NCBI RefSeq assembly: GCF_037023725.1
Contig: NZ_CP146077.1
Span: 3,447,001-3,511,000, forward strand
From: Pseudomonas bubulae
Lineage (GTDB): Bacteria; Pseudomonadota; Gammaproteobacteria; Pseudomonadales; Pseudomonadaceae
Direction of reading: 5' to 3'
Length of the DNA stretch: 64,000 bases
The notes beneath the pieces are model-generated. The model saw nothing but the letters and a program-made list of their open reading frames with translations. It did no database searches and was not told the DNA's origin. Shown here piece after piece: positions 36,686 to 46,079 of this stretch. The translations under genes were made by a program, and so were the position numbers. How positions within the stretch are numbered: the stretch's first letter is position 1; each line of letters starts with the position of its first letter.

Positions 36686-37681
36686 TTAGCCCTGATAGCC
36701 CTTGATCACATCGTCGATTACCAGTTTCAGGGCGGTCGGACTGGCACCTGTGACGTACCAGGCCTGGGGATCGACAACGATCACCCGGCCGTTTTTCCAG
36801 GCGTTGGTCTGACGCAGCAACGGGTTGCCCAGGCTCTCGATAGCCATTGCCGGGCGGTGTTCCATTACCGCCGTACGGTCCACGATGTAGATGATGTCGG
36901 GGTTGGCCTGCTGGATAAATTCGCTGGATACCGGTTGCCCATGCAGCCCCGCCTCTGCCGTAGGGCTGGCGGGTTTGACACCCAGGCCGGTGAAAATAAA
37001 GCCGTAGCGCGACTGCACGCCGAAGGAGCTGAACGCGCCGTTGTTATGCAGCACCACCAGCGCTTTTTCAGGGCGCCCGCGGGTGATGCCTCTCGCCTCC
37101 TCGACTTTCGCGTCCAGTGCCCGGGCTTTTTCCTCCGCGAGCCCCTGTTTGGCGAACATCTGCCCCAGGGTCAGCAGGTGCTGCCTGATCACCTCGATAT
37201 GGCGGGACTCGCTGTCACGATAATCGACATCGAAATGAACGGTCGCGGCCATCTCGCTCAAGGCTTGATAGTGGTTGGCCTGCAGTGAGGTGATCAGGAT
37301 CAGGTCCGGCCTGGCGGCATGTACCCGTTCCAGGTTGGGCTGCACAATCGACCCCAGATCCTCGACACCCGGTGCATCCCGATAGCGGGCGAGAAAGTGC
37401 GGGATGAAATCCTTGGGCATGCCCGCCACGGGGACACCCAGTTGATCGAGGAAGTCGACTTCATTCATGTCCAGTGCAACCACCCGCTGCGGTACACGTT
37501 CAATGACCGTGGTGCCCAACTGGTGTTGCACCGTAAGCGGCGCAAAAGGCGTCTGCACGGCTTGCACAGCGGTGGCGGCCCGTGGGGGCTCTGCCGGTTT
37601 GTCATTGCAGCCCTGCACTGCCACGGCCGCGCCGAGCAGCAGGGCCAACGGCCATAACCGATCTTTGTTGTGGATCATCAT
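36686..37681 (-). CDS. siderophore ABC transporter substrate-binding lipoprotein
   Basis: The 331-residue class III binding protein has a lipobox (LLLGAAVAVQGC), then VIERVPQRVVALDMNEVDFLDQLGV, RPDLILITSLQANHY, and the long connecting helix typical of FepB/CeuE/YclQ. ATG 37681 overlaps the ATPase stop (ATGATGA); the next ATG (37678) is equally possible. The gene is the last of the six-gene ABC operon. Its relatives bind ferric siderophores of catecholate or petrobactin type; the real ligand is unknown. Confidence 0.92.
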   Translation of the reverse strand: MMIHNKDRLWPLALLLGAAVAVQGCNDKPAEPPRAATAVQAVQTPFAPLTVQHQLGTTVIERVPQRVVALDMNEVDFLDQLGVPVAGMPKDFIPHFLARYRDAPGVEDLGSIVQPNLERVHAARPDLILITSLQANHYQALSEMAATVHFDVDYRDSESRHIEVIRQHLLTLGQMFAKQGLAEEKARALDAKVEEARGITRGRPEKALVVLHNNGAFSSFGVQSRYGFIFTGLGVKPASPTAEAGLHGQPVSSEFIQQANPDIIYIVDRTAVMEHRPAMAIESLGNPLLRQTNAWKNGRVIVVDPQAWYVTGASPTALKLVIDDVIKGYQG

Positions 37682-38457
37682 TTCGCGTCTCTTTCCAGGG
37701 GGTTGAAGTAGTTGCACAGGCGACCGCGCGGGCTGTGGGTGATCTCGAAGTCCAGCCCGTAGAGTTCGCCCAGCCGCGCTTCAGTGATCACCTCGTCAAC
37801 GCTGCCGGCGCAATGCACCGCGCCCACCTTCATCGCAACGAAGTGATCGCAGTAGCTGGCGGCAAAGTTGATGTCATGCACCACCAGAATCACCGTGCGC
37901 CCCTGTTCGTCGCACAAGCGGCGCAGCGCCCGCATAATCTGTACGGCGTGCTTGATATCGAGGTTGTTCAGCGGCTCATCGAGCAGCAGGCAATCGGTTT
38001 GCTGGGCGATGGTCATGGCCAGAAAGGCCATCTGCCGCTGCCCGCCGCTGAGTTCGTCGAGGTAGGCATGGCGCAGCGCTTGCAGCGACAGAAAGGCGAT
38101 GGCCTCGTCGATGATCCGTTGATCTTCGCCGGTCAACACACCACGGCTGTATGGGAAGCGCCCGAAGGCAACCAGTTCCTCCACCCGAAGGCGCAGGTTG
38201 AAGTCCGGTGACTGGCGCAAAGTGGCCACGCGCCTGGCGTAATCGCCAATCGCGATACCCGCGACCCCACGCCCCTCGATGCGTACTTCACCGGCCGTGG
38301 GCTCCATCAGCCGCGCTATCATCATCAACAGCGTGGTTTTGCCCGCGCCGTTGGGGCCGATCAGCGCCGTCAGTTGCCGGGGCGGGAAACTCGCGTCGAC
38401 ACCGCGTAGTACGGTCTTGCTGCCATAGGTTTTATGGATGCCGTGAACAGTGATCAT
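37678..38457 (-). CDS. iron-siderophore ABC transporter ATP-binding protein
   Basis: The 259-residue ATPase of the FepC/CeuD type shows Walker A GPNGAGKTT, Q-loop, signature LSGGQRQM, Walker B CLLLDEPLNNLD and switch His HDINFA. The start at ATG 38457, which overlaps the upstream permease by four bases, excludes a long upstream frame that merely shadows the permease. It energises the two permeases next to it. Confidence 0.94.
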   Translation of the reverse strand: MITVHGIHKTYGSKTVLRGVDASFPPRQLTALIGPNGAGKTTLLMMIARLMEPTAGEVRIEGRGVAGIAIGDYARRVATLRQSPDFNLRLRVEELVAFGRFPYSRGVLTGEDQRIIDEAIAFLSLQALRHAYLDELSGGQRQMAFLAMTIAQQTDCLLLDEPLNNLDIKHAVQIMRALRRLCDEQGRTVILVVHDINFAASYCDHFVAMKVGAVHCAGSVDEVITEARLGELYGLDFEITHSPRGRLCNYFNPLERDAK

Positions 38458-39404
38458 GGAGCTCCTCGGGTACGCACCATCAACACCAGGAAATACCCGC
38501 CGCAGACCAGGTTGACGAGAATGCCGACGGTGGTTTTGTAGTTGAAGACATGCTCGACCAGCAGTTGCGCAACGATGAAAATGCCGATGGCAATCACGCT
38601 GCCCAGCGCCAGCGTGACCCGGTGCCTGAAGGTGCGGGCCAGCGCATAGGTGATGTTCGCCACGAAGATCCCCATAAACGCCGTGGGCCCCAGCAGGCTG
38701 GTTGAGACCGCCACCAGTGCCGCAATCAGCGCCAGGTGCAGGCGCACGCTGCGCCGGTAATCGACCCCCAGGGACATGGCCTGGTCGCGCCCCAGCGCCA
38801 GCACATCGAGGGTTGCCAAGGTTCTGCTGCCCACCAGGCACACAGCGCCCACCAGCAGCCCCGCAATCAGCAACTGCTGCGGCTGGACGCGGTTGAACGA
38901 AGCCAGGCTGAAACCCTGCAAAACCGAAAACTCGCCGGGGCTGACCTTGAGCTGGACAAACTGGGTGAACGTGCCTATCACCATCGTCAGCACCAGCCCG
39001 ACCAACAGCAGGAAATACACGTTGCTCTTGCCGTTGCGCAGCAGGTAACGATGGATAAGCCACGAGTAGCCAAGCAACAGCAGCACAGACACCATAAAGT
39101 TGCCGTTACTGCCCAGTAACACCGCACTGCCGGTGCCCAGCAACAGCACCAGCAAGGCTTGCAACAGCAGGTAAATGGCCTCGTAGCCCATGATTGCCGG
39201 GGTCAATATCCGGTTGCCGGTGAGGGTCTGGAACGTGATCGACGACCAGGCGATGCACACACCGCCAATCACCATGGCCATAAGCCGGGCGATCCGCTTG
39301 GGGATTACATAATCAAAATCCATGCCCGACCCCAACAACACGAAGGTCAGCGCCAGGGCCGCCACCAGAACCCATACCCCATGCCGGGGTTGCAGACGCC
39401 TCAT
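38454..39404 (-). CDS. iron-chelate ABC transporter permease (second subunit)
   Basis: The 316-residue polytopic FecCD-family protein has IPKRIARLMAMVIGGVCIAWSSITFQTLTGNRILTPAIMGYEAIYLLLQ, the subfamily signature seen in CeuC/YclO/FatC. LGVDYRRSVRLHLALIAALVAVSTSLLGPTAFMGIFVANITYAL near the end is the ATPase-coupling region. It overlaps both neighbours by four bases and should dimerise with the upstream permease. Confidence 0.92.
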   Translation of the reverse strand: MRRLQPRHGVWVLVAALALTFVLLGSGMDFDYVIPKRIARLMAMVIGGVCIAWSSITFQTLTGNRILTPAIMGYEAIYLLLQALLVLLLGTGSAVLLGSNGNFMVSVLLLLGYSWLIHRYLLRNGKSNVYFLLLVGLVLTMVIGTFTQFVQLKVSPGEFSVLQGFSLASFNRVQPQQLLIAGLLVGAVCLVGSRTLATLDVLALGRDQAMSLGVDYRRSVRLHLALIAALVAVSTSLLGPTAFMGIFVANITYALARTFRHRVTLALGSVIAIGIFIVAQLLVEHVFNYKTTVGILVNLVCGGYFLVLMVRTRGAP

Positions 39405-40345
39405 CGGTGCCTCCAGATGATCAGCGCCAGGAACAGCACACCGCCCACGCTGCCTGCCATCAAGCCAATGGGCACTTCAAACGGGTAAATCAGCAGCCGT
39501 CCGAGGATGTCGCACACCAGCAGCATTGACGCGCCGCCCAGGGCAACGATGGGCAGCGTACGGCCCAGGTGGTCGCCATAACGCAGCGCCACCAGGTTGG
39601 GAATGACCAGCCCGACAAAAGGAATCGCCCCTACCGTGATGACTGTGGCTGATACCGTGACCGCCACCAGCAGCAAGCCCAGGGCAACGTTTGCCGAGTA
39701 GTTCAGGCCCAGGCTTGTAGCCATGCCCTCACCCATGCCCAGCACGGTGAAACGGTGGGCATACAGATAGGCCAGGGCAACAATCGGCAAGATCAGGTAG
39801 ATGATCTCGTAGCTGCCCTGCACCACCCTGGAAAAGTCGCCCAGCAGCCAGCCCTGCATGCTTTGCATGATGTTGTGGTGGTAGGCGTAGAACTCGGCAA
39901 TGGCGCTCAGCACGCCGCCATACATCAGGCCGATGACCGGCACCAGCACCGTGTTTTTGAATCGGATCCGGCGGATGATCACGACAAATATCAGCCCCGA
40001 GGCGAAACAAAACACCAGCGCAAACAGCATGCGCCCTGTCATGCCGGCGCCGGGCACCGCAGCCAGCGATACCAGGATGCCGAGCCTGGCCGCATCCAGC
40101 CCGCCCGAAGTGCCTGGCTCAACGAACTTGTTGTGCACGATGTGTTGCAGGATCACCCCGCACACTGCCAGGCCAGCCCCGGTCAGCACCAGCGCCGCCA
40201 GGCGCGGCAAGCGGCTGGCCGTGAGCGTCAGCCAGGCATCGCCCGACAAGGACCACAGCTGCGACCACTCCAGTTGCCGGGCCCCCACCAGCAGTGATGT
40301 GACGCAGAGCATGGCAAATACCCCTAGCCATCGTGCCCGCATCAT
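39401..40345 (-). CDS. iron-chelate ABC transporter permease (first subunit)
   Basis: The 314-residue FecCD-family protein starts MMRARWLGVFAMLCVTSLLVG and carries the family motif ASRLPRLAALVLTGAGLAVCGVILQHIVHNKFVEPGTSGGLDAARLG, as in CeuB/YclN/FatD. GAIPFVGLVIPNLVALRYGDHLGRTLP is the coupling region. Four-base overlaps on each side show tight translational coupling. Confidence 0.92.
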   Translation of the reverse strand: MMRARWLGVFAMLCVTSLLVGARQLEWSQLWSLSGDAWLTLTASRLPRLAALVLTGAGLAVCGVILQHIVHNKFVEPGTSGGLDAARLGILVSLAAVPGAGMTGRMLFALVFCFASGLIFVVIIRRIRFKNTVLVPVIGLMYGGVLSAIAEFYAYHHNIMQSMQGWLLGDFSRVVQGSYEIIYLILPIVALAYLYAHRFTVLGMGEGMATSLGLNYSANVALGLLLVAVTVSATVITVGAIPFVGLVIPNLVALRYGDHLGRTLPIVALGGASMLLVCDILGRLLIYPFEVPIGLMAGSVGGVLFLALIIWRHR

Positions 40346-42102
40346 TGCAGCTCACTGCCGCTTGCCACCCGCCAACCCTTGGCAGCCCGACGCTGTTCAA
40401 GAAACTTCGCGTAACGCCCCTTGGTGGCAAGCAATGCCGCGGGCGTGCCCTGCTCGGCCACCCGGCCGTGATCGAGCACCACGATCCGGTCGGCCATCGA
40501 CACCGTAGACAGTTGATGCGCAATGACCACCAGCGTGCGCTGCCCGCGCAACCTGGCCAGTGTCCGGGCGATCACGTGCTGATTCTCGGCATCCAGCGCC
40601 GCAGTGGCTTCATCCACCAGCAAGATGGCCGCCTCCTTGATCAGTGCGCGTGCAATTGCAATACGCTGGCGCTCACCGCCCGACAGCCGTGCACCACCCT
40701 CGCCCACCGGTGTGTCGAGGCCTTGCGGCAAGCGCCCGACAAGTTCGCCAAGCCCGGCCTGCTGCGCCGCCTCGAGGATTTCGTCAGCATTGGCGGTGGG
40801 TTTGCCGATGCGGATGTTGTCGGCAATGCTGCCCTGAAACAGGTAACAGTCCTGGAATATCTGACTGATCTGACCCGCCAACTGGCTGTCGGACATGTGC
40901 CGCACATCCACACCACCCACGAGCACGCACCCTTCGCGCGCATCGAAAAACCGTGCGATCAGCCGTACCAGCGTGGTCTTGCCCGAGCCCGAAGCACCGA
41001 TCAACGCTGTCATGCTGCCCGGCTCAATACGCAGGCTGACATCATGCAGCACATCGGGTTGATCGGGCGCGTAAGCCATGCTCACTGCGCGCAACTCTAT
41101 AGAGCCATCCCGTGGCGGTTGTGGCTGATCCGGCTCCGGCAAGGGCCGGGCGGCAAAGATGGCCTGCACCGCGTCAAGTTGACCGCTGGCACTGCGCAGG
41201 ATCTCGGCATAACCGGCCACGTCCAGCAACGGCTCGATATAGCGGCTGCTCAACAACAGCGCAACGACTACCGCAATCACCGAAGCGTTATCCCGCGTGT
41301 CGCCCATCAGGCCGTTAAGCCACAAGGCGGCTGCGATCAACAGGGCCGCAAAGATCACCTGCACGACCCAGGTATTGAGTACCACCGAAAGCGATGACTG
41401 ATAGATCAGGCGCAGCCCGGACTGGCGCTGGCGCTCGAGCGCCTGTTCCAGCAACTGCGTCCCGCCCCCTTCGCCATTGAACGCGCGCAGTACCGATTGC
41501 GCCTGGGCAAACTCGACCATGCGCTGGCTGGCATCCGCGAAGTGCCGCTGGAAAGCCCGGTCAGTACGCTGCCCCAGGCGCGCGCTCAACAACAGCGCCC
41601 CTGCCAGTACCGCAAGTCCCAGCAGCGCAATCAGCCCCAGTGGCCAATGCACGGCAAACAGTGCGGCGACGATCACCAAAGGCGTCACCGCGCCACTGAT
41701 CACAGGGGTGAAAACGTGCGCCGGCAACTGCGCCACCGCCATCATGCCCTGGGTAATTACATGCCCCAGATGGCCGGTGTTCTGCGTCGTAAACCAGCCC
41801 AGGGGCAATCGCGCCACATGGTCGCCGATGCGCTGGCGCGCCCCCTGCAAAAGGGCCACGCCCACCGCGACACCGGCGCGCTCCACCCGGCGCCGGCAGG
41901 CCCAGCACACAGCCATGCCGGCAAGCGTCAACAGCAGCCACAATGCTGCACCTCGTAGATCGTTAGCGAGCAAATGCCCCAGCACCGGTACCAGGGTGGT
42001 GAGTGTCAGCCCGCTGAGCAAACCATAAAACACTGCCATCCAGACATAACGATGCAGCACGGGCGCGTCGTCGCCCAACAGTTCTAACAAGGGTTTCAGC
42101 AT
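40342..42102 (-). CDS. ABC transporter half (YbtQ-like ATPase/permease)
   Basis: The 586-residue protein has an exporter-fold membrane domain (about 1-310) fused to an ATPase with Walker A GASGSGKTT, signature LSGGERQR, Walker B ILLVDEATAALD and IAHQL (Gln after the switch His). It pairs with the upstream half-transporter as in YbtPQ/IrtAB, which use the exporter fold to import iron-siderophore. ATG 42102 overlaps the upstream gene by seven bases. A longer frame upstream lies inside the neighbour and was not used. PchHI-type export is an alternative. Confidence 0.9.
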   Translation of the reverse strand: MLKPLLELLGDDAPVLHRYVWMAVFYGLLSGLTLTTLVPVLGHLLANDLRGAALWLLLTLAGMAVCWACRRRVERAGVAVGVALLQGARQRIGDHVARLPLGWFTTQNTGHLGHVITQGMMAVAQLPAHVFTPVISGAVTPLVIVAALFAVHWPLGLIALLGLAVLAGALLLSARLGQRTDRAFQRHFADASQRMVEFAQAQSVLRAFNGEGGGTQLLEQALERQRQSGLRLIYQSSLSVVLNTWVVQVIFAALLIAAALWLNGLMGDTRDNASVIAVVVALLLSSRYIEPLLDVAGYAEILRSASGQLDAVQAIFAARPLPEPDQPQPPRDGSIELRAVSMAYAPDQPDVLHDVSLRIEPGSMTALIGASGSGKTTLVRLIARFFDAREGCVLVGGVDVRHMSDSQLAGQISQIFQDCYLFQGSIADNIRIGKPTANADEILEAAQQAGLGELVGRLPQGLDTPVGEGGARLSGGERQRIAIARALIKEAAILLVDEATAALDAENQHVIARTLARLRGQRTLVVIAHQLSTVSMADRIVVLDHGRVAEQGTPAALLATKGRYAKFLEQRRAAKGWRVASGSELQ

Positions 42103-43883
42103 GACGGCACCGCCAGTTCTGCAGAGAATGAGTAGTCGCCCTGCGCCCACAGGCGGGCATAAAGGCCCTTGCGGGCAAGCAGTTCGCCGTGGCTGCCCTG
42201 CTCGTGAATCGTGCCGTTGTCGAGCACGATGATCTGGTCGGCGTGCATCACGGTGTCGAGTCGGTGCGCGATGACCAGCAAGGTGCGGCCGCCGGCAAAA
42301 CGTGAGAGTGCATCCTGGATGGCCACTTCACTTTCGGCATCCGCCGCCGCCGTGGCCTCGTCGAGCACCAGCACGGGCGGATCGAGCAACACGGCACGGG
42401 CGATGCTCACCCGCTGCAACTCACCGCCGGAAAACTGCGCATCCTCACCCACCACCGAGTCATAGCCACGCGGCAGGGCAACAATGCGCGCATGGATATT
42501 GGCCGTGCGCGCAGCATCCTCAATCTGCTGGCGGGTGGCCGTTGGTCTGCCCAGGGCAATGTTGTCGTGCACACTGGCGTGGATCAGCCGCACCTCCTGC
42601 AATACAAAACCGATATGCCGGTACAGGGTTGCCGTCTCAATCTGACGCAGATCCACACCCCCCAGGGTGATGCGCCCTTGCGTCGGGTCAAAAAAACGCA
42701 GCAGCAGGCGCGCCAGGGTTGACTTGCCGGCGCCGGAGCACCCCACCACAGCGGTGGTCGTGCCGGGTTTGAGAACCAGGTTGATGTCCGCCAGCCCCCG
42801 GCCCGCGCTTTCATAGCAGTAGCCAACGTGCTCAAAACCAATTTCGCTGCCCCGGGGCATCTGCTGCATGCCCGGTGCCGGTTGCTCCAGCACCGGTGTA
42901 TCGAGCAGGGCCTGCACACGCCGGGCCGCACCCACTGCATTGTTGAGGTCATGGGTGATGTAGTGCAGCAACAGCAAGGGGCCACACAGGCCCGGAGTCA
43001 CCAGGGCGAACGGCAGCACATCCAGCGCAGCGATCCAGCCCAGTGCCACGAACAGGGTGCCGAACGCCAGCACGCCGCCCAGCACCGCGACCGGCGCGAT
43101 CATTGCGTTGGCATTGGCCATCGAACCCACCAGCGGGCGAGTGAAACCGACAAAAGCCCGGGCGAAGGCATCGACGGCCTCACGGTAACTGCCGTGTGCC
43201 TTGCCGACAGCCCCGAACGACTTCACTACCGGGATGCCATTGACGAACTCGACCACGGCATTGTCGATACGCCTCATGCCCTCGACAAACGCCTGCATGT
43301 TGCTCTCGCTGGCTTTCAGGGCGCGGGTAAAAAACAGGAAGAACCCCGGGAACGGCAGGATCGAGACAATTGCCATGCGCCAGTCCATTACAAACAGGTA
43401 GACCAGCGAGAACACAATGGCGCCGACCGCTCGCCCCACGGTGGTGTAGAAATGCGCCGTCAGACTGTGCAGGGTATTGATGTCATCCTGCATCGCCTGC
43501 TTGACCTCACCCGAGCCCCGGCTGGTGAACCAGCCCAAGGGCACGCGGCTCAGGCGCTGCACAATGGCCAGGCGCAGGTGGTGGGTAATACGGTTATCCG
43601 CCAGATGGGCCAGCAGCTCCCCGGTGGATATCAACAACATGCCCGCGCACAGACTCGCCACGCCGACACCTACTGCCCGCCACACCTCATGAGCAGTGAT
43701 TGCGTTGTCACCCAGAACCAGCCCGGCGACATGCGCAATACCTGCCAGCGGTACCAGCGTCAGCATGGCGCCAACGCCCGCAAGCAGGGCGGCAATCAGC
43801 AGCCGCCCACGAATCGGGTGAAGCACTTGGCTGACAGGGCCACGCATCTTGGGTGTGGCCGCAGCCGTGTGAGGAGTTTCCAT
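42096..43883 (-). CDS. ABC transporter half (YbtP-like ATPase/permease)
   Basis: The 595-residue half-transporter has a membrane domain with six helices (GRLLIAALLAGVGAML; the cytoplasmic RLSRVPLGWFTSRGSGEVKQAMQDDI coupling motif) and an ATPase with Walker A GCSGAGKST, signature FSGGELQR, Walker B LVLDEATAAAD and IAHRL. It is the first gene of the minus-strand operon. ATG 43883 was preferred to TTG 43892; neither has a strong ribosome binding site. A Fur-like box and a palindrome lie in the 193-base spacer to the divergent tetR-type gene. Confidence 0.9.
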   Translation of the reverse strand: METPHTAAATPKMRGPVSQVLHPIRGRLLIAALLAGVGAMLTLVPLAGIAHVAGLVLGDNAITAHEVWRAVGVGVASLCAGMLLISTGELLAHLADNRITHHLRLAIVQRLSRVPLGWFTSRGSGEVKQAMQDDINTLHSLTAHFYTTVGRAVGAIVFSLVYLFVMDWRMAIVSILPFPGFFLFFTRALKASESNMQAFVEGMRRIDNAVVEFVNGIPVVKSFGAVGKAHGSYREAVDAFARAFVGFTRPLVGSMANANAMIAPVAVLGGVLAFGTLFVALGWIAALDVLPFALVTPGLCGPLLLLHYITHDLNNAVGAARRVQALLDTPVLEQPAPGMQQMPRGSEIGFEHVGYCYESAGRGLADINLVLKPGTTTAVVGCSGAGKSTLARLLLRFFDPTQGRITLGGVDLRQIETATLYRHIGFVLQEVRLIHASVHDNIALGRPTATRQQIEDAARTANIHARIVALPRGYDSVVGEDAQFSGGELQRVSIARAVLLDPPVLVLDEATAAADAESEVAIQDALSRFAGGRTLLVIAHRLDTVMHADQIIVLDNGTIHEQGSHGELLARKGLYARLWAQGDYSFSAELAVPSC

Positions 43884-43979
43884 GCCAGTCAAACATCCGC
43901 AATGTCATAAGAATGGAAGGCCACTGGCATTCCGGTTAAGCGCAAACAAGGGGGGTGTATGCGCAACTGATAGTGGCTC

Positions 43980-43998
43980 GCAAATGAGAACCTTAATT
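43980..43998. promoter_or_regulatory. Fur-like box upstream of the ABC operon
   Basis: GCAAATGAGAACCTTAATT matches the 19-base Fur consensus at about 12 positions, including the AATGA core. It lies about 100 bases before the YbtP-like start and overlaps the palindrome at 43995-44021. Confidence 0.5.
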
Positions 43999-44021
43999 AG
44001 TTGCATGACTATAAACTAATT
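43995..44021. promoter_or_regulatory. palindrome in the divergent tetR/ABC promoter
   Basis: AATTAGTT (43995-44002) and AACTAATT (44014-44021) are exact inverted arms with an 11-base spacer. It is a candidate operator for the divergent TetR-family regulator and overlaps the end of the Fur-like box by four bases. Confidence 0.5.
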
Positions 44022-44076
44022 TGCGAAATGCTGACAAGACAGCTACAAGACACTCCTCACCGATCAAGGAACGGCC

Positions 44077-44700
44077 ATGAACGCCTCACAACCACCCGCG
44101 ACCCGCGGGCGCCCTCGCACCATCACCCGCGAGCGCATCGTCGAAGCAGGCATCGAGATCGGCCTGCCGGGTATCACTTTTGTCGGCGTTGCTGCCGCTT
44201 TGGGGGTCAGTCATATGGCGCTGTACAAGCATGTTGCCAATCTGGAGGCGCTGAAGAATCTGATCGCCGAAGAGATCTTCACCCGCTGGCAGATACCGCG
44301 GGTCGACGCCGATCAGCGTGGTGAACTCAAGGACTACCTGACGGTGTTTGCCACCTCGGTGCGCCTGTTTGTAAAGGCCCACCCCGGCTTGACGCCCTAC
44401 GTGATTCGCCGCTTGGCGGCGACCCAACCGATGCTCGCCAAGATCGACGAGCATCAGAGCCATATCGCCCAGGTCTACGGCATTACCAAGGCGCAGGCCC
44501 GCTGGCTGCTGGCAACCGTGGCCTTCCACGGAATTGCCGTAGCCGACACGGTGTATTCAGTCACCGGCCAGCCCGTTGAAGAAGCCCAGCGCCTGGCCGA
44601 AGAAATCGAGATGGAGGCCGAGCTGGACCGCGGCATGCGTGCACTGATCGTTGGCGCACTGGTGCTCATGGATGAAGAGGAATTCCAGGCAAAGCCATAG
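44077..44700 (+). CDS. TetR/AcrR-family regulator
   Basis: The 207-residue protein has an N-terminal helix-turn-helix (ITRERIVEAGIEIGLPGITFVGVAAALGVSHMALYKHVANLEALKNLIAEEI) and an all-helical ligand domain. AAGGA lies seven bases before the ATG. It is divergent from the ferric-siderophore ABC operon and probably represses it and itself, perhaps sensing a siderophore or other ligand. The ligand is unknown. Confidence 0.9.
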   Translation: MNASQPPATRGRPRTITRERIVEAGIEIGLPGITFVGVAAALGVSHMALYKHVANLEALKNLIAEEIFTRWQIPRVDADQRGELKDYLTVFATSVRLFVKAHPGLTPYVIRRLAATQPMLAKIDEHQSHIAQVYGITKAQARWLLATVAFHGIAVADTVYSVTGQPVEEAQRLAEEIEMEAELDRGMRALIVGALVLMDEEEFQAKP

Positions 44701-44851
44701 GTTTGACATCATGTAAATCAATAACTTGCATATGACTGTTCATGTAAATCATTTTGTTTGCGCCGTCATTGCCAGGGAACTACTGAGCGAAATCGAGTCA
44801 AATCAGGTTCATGTCGTTCAGGATCTAGATGATGAAAACGCAGGCACACCG

Positions 44852-45019
44852 ATGAGCAGTAAAACCAACCACGGCTGGGCCTGGGCGTACCACAAGATTC
44901 GCGGCCTGCAATGCACACGGGTGACATCGGCCTACAGGGCCACCCTTTATGTGCTGCGTGGCGATACAGGCACCTTCCACAGCGATGCCAGTTGGCAAAA
45001 AAACCGCATCCGGCGCTAG
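44852..45019 (+). CDS. small hypothetical protein
   Basis: A 55-residue frame from ATG 44852 (AGG seven bases upstream) reads MSSKTNHGWAWAYHKIRGL and has no recognised domain; it ends in a basic KNRIRR. A longer in-frame start at 44726 is in AT-rich, non-coding-looking sequence. The evidence for translation is weak. Confidence 0.3.
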   Translation: MSSKTNHGWAWAYHKIRGLQCTRVTSAYRATLYVLRGDTGTFHSDASWQKNRIRR

Positions 45020-45052
45020 TATGCAGCCATTACTTATGGCGCAATTTTTGAC

Positions 45053-45262
45053 ATGTCCAAGAAGCAAACCGCAGAAAACCCGGCAGCTACGGCAGCTGGC
45101 ATAGAACAATCGATCCAGGCCCTCAACAAAATGGCCGAACGCCTGTGGGGTGATGGCCGCGAAGCCGAGGCCAAGGCCCTGATCGACGCGCTTGATGCTC
45201 TAAATCGGGCGCTGGACCGGATCCGGATTGGCGAAATCGGTCGGGCGGCGACGCTTCACTGA
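45053..45262 (+). CDS. small hypothetical protein
   Basis: The 69-residue acidic/alanine-rich protein MSKKQTAENPAATAAGIEQ is predicted almost entirely helical (IQALNKMAERLWGDGREAEAKALIDALDALNRALDRIR), perhaps a small helical hairpin. There is no clear ribosome binding site. Codon use looks like that of its neighbours. The function is unknown. Confidence 0.5.
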   Translation: MSKKQTAENPAATAAGIEQSIQALNKMAERLWGDGREAEAKALIDALDALNRALDRIRIGEIGRAATLH

Positions 45263-45352
45263 TGCCGATACTGGCCAAGAGCCATTAAAGCCGGTGAAAA
45301 ATCTGAGGCGTTGCGGTATAGATAGCGTTCATCCCCAGAATATGGACATTCA

Positions 45353-45898
45353 ATGAACGCTTCCAAACTCTCGTCTGCGCTGTACTGTGCCGTGGCCATT
45401 TCACTGTTGAGCGGCTGCGCGGCCTCGGTTAAAAGCGGTGGCAGCCCCATGCTGCCGATCCAGGCAACAGCCAAGCAAAACCTGCGCGTCAACTTTGAAG
45501 GCAACAGCAAGGTTCAACAGAACGAGGACTGGCCCCTGCTGAAGCAAGAATGGAAGGAGGCCTTGCATGCCGAAGCCTCTGCAGAGGGCTACCGCCTTGC
45601 TGAGTCCCAACTGCTCAGCCTTGATGGAAAAGACGGTGTGGGCATCAAGATCAATGTAAGCAACTTCCGCTACATCACGCCGGGTGCACGGTATGGCGCA
45701 GGCATCATGGTGGGGAATGCCTGGGTCAACTCAAGTGCAGACTTCACCGACCTGAAGACCGGCCAGTTGCTGGGGACCCGGACCTACGATACGTCATCAT
45801 CGGCCTGGGAAGGCGTCATGTCGGCCATGACCCAGGAGCAGGTCGAAGCCATCGCCCGGCAAATCATTGCCGATATCAAAAGCGCCAAGGCCTATTGA
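45353..45898 (+). CDS. DUF4410-like lipoprotein
   Basis: The 181-residue protein has a lipoprotein signal (AISLLSGCAAS, Cys at about residue 22). The body, with VNFEGNSKVQQNEDWPLLKQEWKEALHAEASAEGYRL, ISNFRYITPGARYGAGIMVGNAWV and FTDLKTGQLLGTRTYDT, follows the DUF4410 pattern of outer-membrane lipoproteins. The function is unknown. GGA lies seven bases before the ATG. Confidence 0.8.
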   Translation: MNASKLSSALYCAVAISLLSGCAASVKSGGSPMLPIQATAKQNLRVNFEGNSKVQQNEDWPLLKQEWKEALHAEASAEGYRLAESQLLSLDGKDGVGIKINVSNFRYITPGARYGAGIMVGNAWVNSSADFTDLKTGQLLGTRTYDTSSSAWEGVMSAMTQEQVEAIARQIIADIKSAKAY

Positions 45899-45916
45899 CC
45901 TTTTGCCCCGCAAGCG

Positions 45917-45937
45917 GGCCCTTGTACCTCAAGGGCC
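45917..45937 (+). terminator. hairpin after the DUF4410 gene
   Basis: GGCCCTTG (45917-45924) and CAAGGGCC (45930-45937) pair perfectly with a 5-base loop, 19 bases after the stop. A short T run appears only at 45951-45955, so it is a probable but not textbook terminator. Confidence 0.55.
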
Positions 45938-46079
45938 AGTAGCACAGCGCTTTTTATCACCCCCGGTTTCAACACCGACGCCACCGATATCACCCTGCAA
46001 GTGATACAGGGCGCACTTTGCGACTAGGCTGCATACGGAACAGACCTCCAATAAGAACAATCGAGTGTCGTGAGCCGCC

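Noticed and set aside
44726..44851. N-terminal extension of the small hypothetical gene at 44852
   Set aside because: The upstream sequence is AT-rich, lacks a ribosome binding site and does not have the codon pattern of coding sequence.
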